Part shown: positions 1 through 5,202 of the stretch, in pieces
How positions within the stretch are numbered: position 1 is the first letter of the stretch
Layout: each line of letters begins with the position of its first letter
Assembly (NCBI GenBank): GCA_946403735.1
Contig: CAMJAZ010000103.1
Coordinates: 1-6,473, forward strand
Source of the DNA: an uncultured Selenomonadales bacterium
Lineage (GTDB): Bacteria > Bacillota > Negativicutes > Selenomonadales > Selenomonadaceae
Reading direction: 5' to 3'
Length of the DNA stretch: 6,473 nucleotides
The notes under the pieces: generated by a model
The model's input: only the letters and a program-made list of their open reading frames with translations
Databases searched by the model: none
What the model was told of the DNA's origin: nothing
Translations under genes and position numbers: made by a program

Positions 1-429
1 GTTGGGCGACATAAACTGCCCTTTCTTGACATTGACAACTTTTCCAGTCTTCGCCGCCGCTACAATCAAATCAGTTTGACGACACAAAAACGCGGGAATT
101 TGTACAATGTCAGCAACTTCCGCAACGATTTCAGCTTGAAAACTTTCATGAATGTCAGTCACAATCGGTACGCCCAATTCAGATTTAATCGCGGCAAGAA
201 TTTTTAAACCTTCGTCGAGACCAGGTCCACGATAACTTTTTATCGATGAGCGGTTAGCCTTGTCGAATGACGCCTTGAAAATGTACGGAATGCCGAGTTT
301 GTCCGCAATTTCTTTTGTACGTTGACCGATCTTCAAACTGCGTTCGTAACCTTCAAGTACGCATGGACCAGCAAGCAGTACTAACTTTCCGCCGCCAAAT
401 TTTATATCACCAATTCGTACAATGTTCAA
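1..429 (-). CDS. kdsA: 3-deoxy-8-phosphooctulonate synthase (KdsA), N-terminal part, cut by window edge
   Basis: KdsA condenses phosphoenolpyruvate with arabinose 5-phosphate to make Kdo 8-phosphate, the precursor of the LPS inner-core sugar, in the cytoplasm. The first 143 codons are visible and the frame runs off at base 1. Recognisable blocks are LLAGPCVLE (residues 18-26), FKASFDKANRSS, SYRGPGLDEG, VTDIHE, then QIPAFLCRQTDL and VKKGQFMSP near the cut. Cys23 sits where metal-dependent KdsA enzymes have a metal-binding Cys and where E. coli KdsA has Asn, so I infer the metal-dependent class. I chose the TTG start at 429-427 because AGGAG lies at 443-439 with 9 nt spacing and no better ATG fits the family N-terminus. 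It has its own promoter upstream (466-494) and is separated from the sorbitol operon by a terminator. Identification is secure; the C-terminal half is outside the window. Confidence 0.95.
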   Translation of the reverse strand, partial: MNIVRIGDIKFGGGKLVLLAGPCVLEGYERSLKIGQRTKEIADKLGIPYIFKASFDKANRSSIKSYRGPGLDEGLKILAAIKSELGVPIVTDIHESFQAEIVAEVADIVQIPAFLCRQTDLIVAAAKTGKVVNVKKGQFMSPN

Positions 430-465
430 AATTTCCAGCTCCTAAACATTTAAAAAATTTTAATC

Positions 466-494
466 AGTATAACATTTTTTCAGCCTTTTTCCAA
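466..494 (-). promoter_or_regulatory. Probable sigma-A promoter of kdsA
   Basis: On the minus strand, TTGGAA (494-489) and TATACT (471-466) are separated by 17 nt. The -10 is preceded by TGT, giving an extended -10 (TG-N-TATACT). Transcription would start near 459, about 30 nt before the TTG start of kdsA. The -35 matches only 4 of 6 consensus bases. This is inferred from motif and position only. Confidence 0.55.
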
Positions 495-532
495 AAAAAT
501 TTTTTAACGTTCGCCGCTGTTCAAATTCAAAA

Positions 533-560
533 ATAATTCTTAATTCTTCATTCTTAATTC
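533..560. repeat. Four tandem heptamers (ttaattc type)
   Basis: The plus strand reads ataattc, ttaattc, ttcattc, ttaattc as four consecutive 7-base units, i.e. GAATTAA-type units on the minus strand. The array lies between the operon terminator and the kdsA promoter. It is a short intergenic tandem repeat with no visible coding role, and its copy number could vary by slippage. Confidence 0.6.
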
Positions 561-568
561 TAAATTAG

Positions 569-613
569 AAAAAGCGCCGCTACATTCCAATAGCTAAAGG
601 AATTTCACGGCGC
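569..613 (-). terminator. Rho-independent terminator of the sorbitol operon
   Basis: On the minus strand, GCGCCG (613-608) pairs with CGGCGC (579-574). An inner ATTCC/GGAAT stem and a loop of about 10 nt lie between them, and the right arm is followed at once by TTTTT (573-569). The structure starts 55 bases past the stop codon of the IIA-dehydrogenase gene and lies before the kdsA promoter, so it ends the sorbitol transcript. Confidence 0.85.
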
Positions 614-668
614 AGATTCAGTAATTATAGGAGGTTATGATAAGGAGATCTTCAGAAACTATCAAAAA

Positions 669-1874
669 TTATCCGCGAGTTTTGCCGCCCGCTACGTTGT
701 AAGTTACTCCATGAATGTAGGATGCTCTATCACTTGCAAGGAAGACAACTGCGTTTGCTACTTCACTAAGTTTGCCGCTACGTCCCAGCGGAGTCGTCTT
801 TGTGCTGGAATAACCTTTGCGCAAATCCTCAACCGTAATTCCGCGAGTGTACGCTAAAGCTTCTTCGTAAGCTAAAGTTCTCAAGCCAGTAGCTTCCATA
901 ATGCCAGGCGCCATACCGACGACGCGAATATTGTATTTGCCGAGTTCCTTTGCCCAGCTACGAGTAAAGCTATTGACGGCATTTTTAGTAGCCGCGTAAA
1001 TGCTTTGACCTTCTGAACCTTCAAGCCCAGATTCGGAACTCATATTGATAATGACGCCGCCACCAGATTTAACCATTTCGTGACCAATAGCCTGTGCGAC
1101 AAGATAAACGCCTTTGATGTTGACGCCTGTTACTTTATCGTAAACTTTGTCGTTGAGTTCGTATTTGCCATAAGGATCTTTCGGGTCGATAAGCAGACAC
1201 GGAATGTTAATTCCCGCGTTGTTTACAAGAATATCAATCTTGCCAAAAGTATCAATCGCAGTTTTAACCATAGCATTCACGCTATCCGCATCTGTAACGT
1301 TGGTTATGACGTATTTGACTTTGCCACTATCTTCATGAAGTTCAAAATTCGGTTCATTGGGATTTAAATCGCAGACTACGACGTTAGCGCCGTTATCAAG
1401 AAAAGCTTGTGCAACAGCCTTTCCAATGCCAGATGCCGCGCCAGTTACTATAGCCGTTTTGCCTTTAAGTCCGAGCCATGAGCCGTCAGCAACTTTTTCT
1501 TCGGCTTTGTAAATTGCCAGTTCGTCGCCAGGTTTAATATCGGGAATGGGCTTTTCTTCGACAAGCAAACTGCCTTCAAGAAGTTCACTTGCGCCGCCGT
1601 CAAATTTAACGGTAATGTGTCCCAAGTTCATCAAATTTTTCTGAACTTCACTACCAACTTTGATAATTTTAAATTCAGCGTTGCCGATTTTGTAAATATC
1701 GCCGGGTTTAATCATATCTTCAAGATGATTGCCAGTGTGCATAACGCAAGCGTCCCGAAGTTCGGGAAGTGTCATAGACTCTTCAAACATGATAATCATC
1801 TTAGCGGCGGCGATAAAATCTTGCACTTGCCCGCCAAGTTCAACAACTTTTGTTGAATAAATTTTCCTAGCCAT
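669..1874 (-). CDS. Fusion of sorbitol PTS IIA domain and sorbitol-6-phosphate 2-dehydrogenase
   Basis: This is one continuous 401-residue reading frame with two complete domains. Residues 1-125 are a glucitol/sorbitol IIA (SrlB/GutB) domain. His46 in the VMH motif aligns with the phosphorylated His43 of E. coli SrlB, and the family signature LGHITVKFDG follows at 84-93. Residues about 133-401 are a short-chain dehydrogenase closely resembling Lactobacillus GutF, which oxidises sorbitol 6-phosphate to fructose 6-phosphate with NAD. It has the nucleotide-binding motif TGAASGIG (144-151), NNAG (218-221), and the catalytic set Asn252, Ser280, Tyr293, Lys297, ending in VAGGKTRG. The junction (AEEKVADGSW) lies where IIA proteins end and GutF proteins begin, with no stop or internal start. 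The ATG has a weak GGCAGG 10 nt upstream. It is the last gene of the operon, 124 bp after the broken srlE. Both domains look intact, and normally they are separate proteins. Confidence 0.93.
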   Translation of the reverse strand: MARKIYSTKVVELGGQVQDFIAAAKMIIMFEESMTLPELRDACVMHTGNHLEDMIKPGDIYKIGNAEFKIIKVGSEVQKNLMNLGHITVKFDGGASELLEGSLLVEEKPIPDIKPGDELAIYKAEEKVADGSWLGLKGKTAIVTGAASGIGKAVAQAFLDNGANVVVCDLNPNEPNFELHEDSGKVKYVITNVTDADSVNAMVKTAIDTFGKIDILVNNAGINIPCLLIDPKDPYGKYELNDKVYDKVTGVNIKGVYLVAQAIGHEMVKSGGGVIINMSSESGLEGSEGQSIYAATKNAVNSFTRSWAKELGKYNIRVVGMAPGIMEATGLRTLAYEEALAYTRGITVEDLRKGYSSTKTTPLGRSGKLSEVANAVVFLASDRASYIHGVTYNVAGGKTRG

Positions 1875-1904
1875 ATATAATGTACCTGCCTTTTATATTT
1901 TTTT

Positions 1905-1932
1905 GTCGAGCAAATTTTGTTCGACTTTTTTT
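1905..1932 (+). terminator. Hairpin plus T-tract facing against the operon
   Basis: The segment 1905-1925 is almost perfectly self-complementary (gtcgagc ... gttcgac plus A/T pairs, one G-T pair) and is followed on the plus strand by seven T (1926-1932). It is therefore terminator-like for plus-strand transcription. On the minus strand it is flanked by A-tracts on both sides and would not terminate the operon. It lies in the leader of the IIA-dehydrogenase gene. It may stop antisense transcripts or act as an mRNA structure; which one is unknown. Confidence 0.45.
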
Positions 1933-1965
1933 CTGTTTAAAAGTTTTTTAAGCTTAAAATTTTTC

Positions 1966-1995
1966 GATTAGGATTTTTTTATGATTAGGATTTTT
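1966..1995. repeat. Short direct repeat, gattaggattttt twice
   Basis: gattaggattttt occurs at 1966-1978 and again at 1983-1995, a 17-base period, just past the stop codon of the srlE C-terminal piece. A 14-bp perfect palindrome (ttttaagcttaaaa, 1946-1959) lies next to it. No promoter, RBS or gene was seen in this 124-bp gap on either strand apart from the hairpin at 1905-1932 and the weak RBS of the fusion gene. Confidence 0.5.
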
Positions 1996-1998
1996 AAA

Positions 1999-2478
1999 TT
2001 ATGATTCGTAAAGACCGAAACTTGCAAGCCAAGCAAGGATAACTGAAACAGGACCAGTAATAAATCTTGAGTAGAGAACTGCAGGGACACCGACTTCAAC
2101 CGTTTCTGCTTCTGCCTCTGCAAGTCCAAGACCGACTGGTACAAAGTCACAAGCACATTGCGCGTTGATTGCGAAAAGTGCGGGTAATGCCAAATGCGGC
2201 GGAATATTTCCTTCGCCAATTTGTACGCCGATTAAAACGCCGATAACTTGCGCGATAACTGCGCCAGGTCCTAAAAATGGTGAAAGGAGCGGGAAGGAAC
2301 ATATAGACGCCAGAATTACTAATCCGACGATATTTCCTGCCAGCGGTGAAAGTAAATTTGCGATAACGTCGCCGATACCTGTACCAAGAATGACGCCGAT
2401 TAACATTGAAACGAACGCCATAAACGGCAAAATTGTTTTGATAATCGTATTGATTGAATGGCATAAAAAAAGACTGAT
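1999..2478 (-). pseudogene. srlE: srlE C-terminal fragment (sorbitol PTS IIC part of the IIBC protein)
   Basis: This is the membrane half of the sorbitol IIB/IIC protein, matching E. coli SrlE from about TILPFMAFVS to its end. Conserved blocks are CSFPLLSPFLGPGAVIAQ, VIGVLIGVQIG, GNIPPHLALPALFAINAQ and VGVPAVLYSRFITG, with several hydrophobic membrane segments. The frame is open upstream only to a TGA at 2481-2479. SrlE-like sequence fades a few codons after SINTIIKTILPFM, and the neighbouring frame there may carry a further remnant, which would mean a one-base frameshift. A TTG at 2430 could serve as a start (143 residues), but no ribosome binding site precedes it. The fragment lacks the whole central part of SrlE and follows an opposite-strand HNH gene, so I call it the tail of a disrupted gene. 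A separately translated membrane protein is possible but unlikely. Confidence 0.85.
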
Positions 2479-2507
2479 TCAACAGCCTGCAAAATTTTCT
2501 CTTAATA

Positions 2508-2536
2508 TTGCAAAAAACGTTTCGACAAGCTAAAAT
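2508..2536 (+). promoter_or_regulatory. Probable promoter of the HNH gene
   Basis: TTGCAA (2508-2513) and TAAAAT (2531-2536) are spaced by exactly 17 bp on the plus strand. The start would be near 2543, giving a leader of about 88 nt before the ATG at 2631. The hexamers and spacing are identical to those proposed for sorC (6173-6201). One arm of the inverted repeat 2513-2574 covers the spacer. Confidence 0.5.
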
Positions 2537-2574
2537 GGCAACATCTAATCAACCAAAACCGTCGAGACGTTTTT
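2513..2574. repeat. Inverted repeat flanking the HNH transcription start
   Basis: aaaaacgtttcgac (2513-2526) pairs with gtcgagacgttttt (2561-2574): 14 pairs including one G-T, with a 34-base spacer. The left arm lies in the spacer of the HNH promoter and the right arm in its leader. It could be an operator for a dimeric repressor, an element end, or a long-loop hairpin; the minus-strand transcript would have the stem followed by a T-run. Confidence 0.55.
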
Positions 2575-2585
2575 CACGTTTATTT

Positions 2586-2628
2586 TAATGCCTTAACGGT
2601 TGTTTGTCAAAAAATTTTGGGGGCATTA
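2586..2628 (+). promoter_or_regulatory. Possible leader hairpin masking the HNH ribosome binding site
   Basis: taatgcc (2586-2592) is complementary to ggcatta (2622-2628), which overlaps the G-rich ribosome binding site (ggggg, 2619-2623) just before the ATG at 2631. Pairing would hide the site and lower translation of the nuclease. The stem is only 7 bp across a 29-nt loop, so this is tentative. Confidence 0.25.
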
Positions 2629-2630
2629 TT

Positions 2631-3236
2631 ATGAAAGACAAAGAAAAAATTTTCAATCTTTTGCGCAAATCTGTCGAAACGCCGCAAGAATCGATTGCTG
2701 TCGAAGAAATGATAAAAAAAATTGAAGGCAATCTTCCGCAAGTTGAAATCATTGACGACAAACACCAAAAATTTAATGGCATAACATATGGCACGAGCAA
2801 TTCGCCGCGAATGACAGGACGTTACTTTAAATTGTTGAGCCTTCACAGAATGGTTTGGATTTGTTATAACGGCGAAATTCCTGAAGGTTATGATATTCAT
2901 CACAAAGATTTTAATAAAAATAACAACGATATTTCAAATTTAGTTGCTTTGCCAAAATCCGTTCATCAAAGTCTGCATGCAAGAGACAATGGCAAAAAAA
3001 CTCGTAAGAATCGCGGAAAATTTATTTGTATCAACTGTGGAAAAGAGTTTGAAGCGTATAATAACGGACACAATCTTTATTGCTCTAAAAAATGCCTTGA
3101 ATATTACAAAAAGCATGTGTTGTATGTAGAAAATCGCATTTGCCAAAATTGTGGAAAAGAATTTGTAGCGTATAAATTTGGACATCAAAAATTCTGTTGT
3201 CATAAATGTTCAGAAGAGTACCGCCGCAGTCAATAA
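2631..3236 (+). CDS. HNH endonuclease with two C-terminal zinc-finger repeats (homing-type)
   Basis: The 201-residue protein has an HNH_3-like nuclease core at about 68-117: LHRMVW, then GYDIHHKDFNKNN (His90-His91), then NDISNLVAL and VHQSLHAR (His112, His116). Such enzymes, common in phages and homing elements, nick or cut DNA using a metal ion. The C-terminus has two tandem Cys4 modules with identical spacing C-x2-C-x14-C-x3-C, at Cys133/136/151/155 and Cys171/174/189/193. They repeat with a 38-residue period and share CGKEF and GH motifs, so they probably bind DNA. Residues 1-60 resemble nothing I recognise. A TTG at 2604 would add nine residues, but I chose the ATG because ggggg sits 7 nt before it and nothing supports the TTG. 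The gene runs against the operon and replaces the middle of srlE. The family call is firm; its target and activity are inferred. Confidence 0.85.
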   Translation: MKDKEKIFNLLRKSVETPQESIAVEEMIKKIEGNLPQVEIIDDKHQKFNGITYGTSNSPRMTGRYFKLLSLHRMVWICYNGEIPEGYDIHHKDFNKNNNDISNLVALPKSVHQSLHARDNGKKTRKNRGKFICINCGKEFEAYNNGHNLYCSKKCLEYYKKHVLYVENRICQNCGKEFVAYKFGHQKFCCHKCSEEYRRSQ

Positions 3237-3452
3237 CTAAACTACGACTAAAATTTCATCGTCAGGGACGCGCGTTTTAAATCCGTCGACAAGTTCGCAA
3301 CCCGTCATTTCAGCAAGACGTTGGGCAACTTGAGACATAACTCCGCCAGTAATGTTGACGACTTTATTTTTCTTGCCGTCAGGAATGAGTGTTAAAGGAC
3401 CGCCAAATCCGCCACTGCCTGCCTTGACGACAACTGATCTGTAATCAGCCAT
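3237..3452 (-). pseudogene. srlE: srlE N-terminal fragment (start of the sorbitol PTS IIB domain)
   Basis: These 71 residues match the first 68 or so residues of SrlE, the IIB/IIC protein that passes phosphate from IIA to sorbitol. Blocks are GSGGFGGPL (12-20), VVNITGG, LAEMTGCELVDGFK and DDEILVVV. The full protein is about 320 residues. The fragment stops at a TAG exactly where E. coli SrlE continues into its IDCGGTLRCG segment, so the phosphate-accepting cysteine region is absent. The start is clear: ATG at 3452 with AGGAGG 7 nt upstream, 24 nt after the epimerase gene, so it was a normal operon gene and would still be translated. By itself it cannot carry phosphate or span the membrane. 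The rest of the gene survives only as the tail at 1999-2478. Confidence 0.88.
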
Positions 3453-3476
3453 TTCAAATCCTCCTTTTTCTCAACT

Positions 3477-4151
3477 TTATTCTTCGCCCAAAATTTTTGA
3501 TACGGACGCAAAAACGTCAGTAGAATCGTAAATTGCAGTACCCGCTACCAAAACATTGGCGCCTGCTTGCCGTACCGACGCGGCAGTTTCAATGTTAATG
3601 CCGCCGTCTGCCTCCAAAATGCAATCGTAATTTTCTTTACGAATAATCTGGCGCAATTTTTTAATTTTGTTCAAAGTGCGCTTTATCAGACTTTGTCCCG
3701 AAAAACCAGGATTTGCAGTCATCACCAAAACTACATCGGCTATTGGCAAAAGTTCTTCAAGCATAACAATGGGCGTTGCGGGATTTATCGCCACGCCTGC
3801 TTTACTTCCTGAATTTTTTATCTGTTGAAGGACAGCTTCAGCTTGAGTTGTAGTTTCAATGTGGAAAATGATAATATCAGCGCCAGCCTTTGCAAAGGAT
3901 TCAATTTTCCTTTCGGGGTGAACCGTCATCAAGTGGACTTCGAGAATTGCCGACGTAACCTTACGCAAACTTTTTACAACGGGTGCGCCTACCGTAATTT
4001 CAGGAGAAAAAACTCCGTCGCCGACTTCAATGTGAATGCGATCCATCCCAGCATCGGTTACGTGCTGAATTTCATCTTTCAAATTGGCAAAGTCAGCCGA
4101 TAACAATGACGGCGCTACTTTCACTTTAATATTTTCGCCTTTAGAAAACAT
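3477..4151 (-). CDS. Ribulose-phosphate 3-epimerase-like protein (divergent)
   Basis: This is a 224-residue TIM-barrel protein of the family that interconverts ribulose 5-phosphate and xylulose 5-phosphate in the cytoplasm. Family blocks are VAPSLLSADFANL (12-24), VHLMTVHPER (72-81), INPATP, MTANPGFSGQ (144-153) and LEADGGI (179-185). Metal ligands His40, His73 and Asp182 are present. The catalytic Asp that follows the first His (HxD in known epimerases) is Glu42 here, in HIEVGDG, and nearby consensus residues also differ (NPGFSGQ for NPGFGGQ). Activity may be altered, or the substrate may be another ketose phosphate. The ATG at 4151 has AAGGAG 11 nt upstream. A GTG at 4163 overlaps that site and is rejected. 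The site overlaps the srlA stop codon, so the two are probably translationally coupled. It sits between srlA and srlE, genes usually adjacent, which suggests a dedicated paralogue rather than the housekeeping enzyme. Confidence 0.85.
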   Translation of the reverse strand: MFSKGENIKVKVAPSLLSADFANLKDEIQHVTDAGMDRIHIEVGDGVFSPEITVGAPVVKSLRKVTSAILEVHLMTVHPERKIESFAKAGADIIIFHIETTTQAEAVLQQIKNSGSKAGVAINPATPIVMLEELLPIADVVLVMTANPGFSGQSLIKRTLNKIKKLRQIIRKENYDCILEADGGINIETAASVRQAGANVLVAGTAIYDSTDVFASVSKILGEE

Positions 4152-4166
4152 AATCTCAAGCACTCC

Positions 4167-4715
4167 TTAAGCCGTCTTCAACTGCTTGCTAATTTCAATT
4201 CCCTGCTGTTTTTGTACGTACGCTACGCAAAAGTCCGTAACCCAGCCGCGCAGGAAATTAATCAATATACCGATAAGCAAATATCTAAGTGCAAGGTCAA
4301 CATGATTTAAACCAAGTGTCGTTATTCCATTTGCAACGCCAAGATAAACGAACAATTCACCAGGATTTATATGTGGAAAAAGTCCGTTGAGCGTGTGACA
4401 ACAACCAGAGGCAGACGTATAGTAGCTGGGCTTGTAAAATTCAGGTAAAAATTTACCAAGTGAAAGCGTCATTGGATTGCAGAAGAAAAACGTACCGATA
4501 ACTGGCAAAACAATGTACCGCGTGATCGGATTACCTGCGCAGACGCTTGCAAACTTTTCAATGCGTTCTGTACCAATCATCTTTACGATTGCATTCATTG
4601 CGACAAGTAAGACAATCAGCGTTGGAATTATGGTTGTACACCATGAAGCTAATGTCTCACCTCCGCGATTGAACAGCCCGATGAAGGCTTGCGCAAAGGA
4701 TACCATTGTGTCCAT
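4167..4715 (-). CDS. srlA: Sorbitol PTS IIC subunit (SrlA)
   Basis: This 182-residue membrane protein is one part of the sorbitol permease and works with SrlE to bring sorbitol in while it is phosphorylated. It aligns with E. coli SrlA along its length: FIGLFNRGGE (11-20), CAGNPITRY (59-67), GTFFFCNPMTLSLG (74-87), YKPSYY, HTLNGLFPHINPGELFVYLG (107-126) and RGWVTD (156-161). Hydrophobic stretches lie near 25-47, 66-85, 120-136 and 140-157. The ATG at 4715 has a strong AGGAGG 7 nt upstream; an in-frame ATG 21 bases earlier precedes that site and is rejected. The gene is complete, with all conserved blocks. Its partner srlE is broken, so the subunit may be idle in this strain unless another IIB/IIC is present. 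Confidence 0.95.
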   Translation of the reverse strand: MDTMVSFAQAFIGLFNRGGETLASWCTTIIPTLIVLLVAMNAIVKMIGTERIEKFASVCAGNPITRYIVLPVIGTFFFCNPMTLSLGKFLPEFYKPSYYTSASGCCHTLNGLFPHINPGELFVYLGVANGITTLGLNHVDLALRYLLIGILINFLRGWVTDFCVAYVQKQQGIEISKQLKTA

Positions 4716-4751
4716 AAAAAAACCTCCTAAAAACATTTATGATTAACAATT

Positions 4752-4777
4752 CGGTCGGGAAATGCCCGCCGTTTTTT
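4752..4777 (+). terminator. GC-rich hairpin plus T6 between gutM and srlA, facing against the operon
   Basis: cgg-t-cggg (4752-4759) pairs with cccgccg (4765-4771) across an aaatg loop: seven pairs and one bulged t, followed by six T on the plus strand. It would terminate plus-strand, antisense transcription. On the minus strand it lacks a T-tract, so the operon message should pass through it. It lies just past the gutM stop and upstream of the srlA ribosome binding site. Confidence 0.45.
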
Positions 4778-4778
4778 A

Positions 4779-5186
4779 TCAAGCTGTCGGTAAAGTTTCT
4801 TCTTCCTTCATCAGTTTGTAACTTTCATATTCGCGTTGAGCAGATATAACTGCTACTGATTGCTGAAAAGAAAGTTTCATACTTTTGCAAAGTTCATCAC
4901 TTAATTCAAAAAGCGTGAGTCCGTTAAAATGTTCAAACGGTTTAAAACCTGCAAAGACTGTACGCCCTTCCATAATTTCGCCGCGTAGTATTCGGCATTC
5001 GTCATCAATCACAAATAAAATTAAAACTCCTGCCGCAAATCTTCCACGCGCTCTGCCGATTGCTACGCGCCCTTCCTTCCTCAACATTTTTAAATGCGCA
5101 TTGAATTTTTTAAACTGCCAAAATCCCAAAACAGTTTGCAAAATCCATACGGCTACTGCCGCCGCAACTAAAAAGTAAATATTCAA
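4779..5186 (-). CDS. gutM: Glucitol operon activator-like protein GutM
   Basis: This 135-residue protein is of the GutM family, which activates sorbitol (glucitol) operons by a poorly understood mechanism. A hydrophobic N-terminal segment (residues about 4-22) is followed by a basic stretch (FKKFNAHLKMLRKEGRVAIGRARGRF) and the family-like segment containing ILFVIDD, GEIMEGRTVFAGFKP and FNGLTLFELSDEL. It is therefore probably anchored in the membrane with a cytoplasmic domain. The TTG start at 5186 is supported by GGCGGTG 6 nt upstream, inside the 16-nt gap after the sorC stop. This tight spacing and its place before srlA fit the usual order of regulator, gutM, transporter. It is slightly longer than the E. 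coli protein of about 119 residues. Confidence 0.85.
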   Translation of the reverse strand: MNIYFLVAAAVAVWILQTVLGFWQFKKFNAHLKMLRKEGRVAIGRARGRFAAGVLILFVIDDECRILRGEIMEGRTVFAGFKPFEHFNGLTLFELSDELCKSMKLSFQQSVAVISAQREYESYKLMKEEETLPTA

Positions 5187-5202
5187 CTACTTCACCGCCG
5201 TT

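Larger units (their letters stand above)
2479..3239 (+). mobile_element. Putative HNH homing-endonuclease insertion/replacement inside srlE
   Basis: About 760 bases separate the two srlE pieces. They carry one plus-strand HNH gene, its promoter and an inverted repeat, and nothing else recognisable. The right boundary is sharp: the HNH stop codon (3234-3236) abuts the stop that truncates the srlE N-terminal piece (3237-3239). The left boundary is approximate, set where SrlE similarity and its frame end. No flanking target duplication or transposase was seen. Because about 110-120 srlE codons are also missing, this is a replacement or an insertion followed by deletion, not a clean insertion. 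An intron is unlikely, since the flanks do not rejoin into a full gene. Confidence 0.5.

Noticed and set aside
315..536. Plus-strand open frame of 73 codons across the kdsA start region
   Set aside because: It overlaps kdsA in antisense, resembles no known protein, and lies over the kdsA promoter.
624..700. Small plus-strand gene beginning at the ATG after taggaggtt
   Set aside because: The frame is only about 21 codons, the spacing from AGGAGG to ATG is too short, and it runs antisense into the end of the fusion gene.
2165..2533. Plus-strand open frame of 122 codons
   Set aside because: It mirrors the srlE C-terminal piece, whose minus-strand translation matches a known family closely; the plus-strand protein has low-complexity composition and no ribosome binding site.
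2604..2630. TTG start giving the HNH protein nine extra residues
   Set aside because: No ribosome binding site precedes the TTG, while ggggg lies correctly before the ATG at 2631.
2479..3239. Group I or group II intron, or an intein, in srlE
   Set aside because: The flanks do not rejoin into a full srlE because about 110-120 codons are missing. The HNH gene is antisense to srlE, the truncated piece ends in a stop codon, and I saw no intron core or intein splice motifs.
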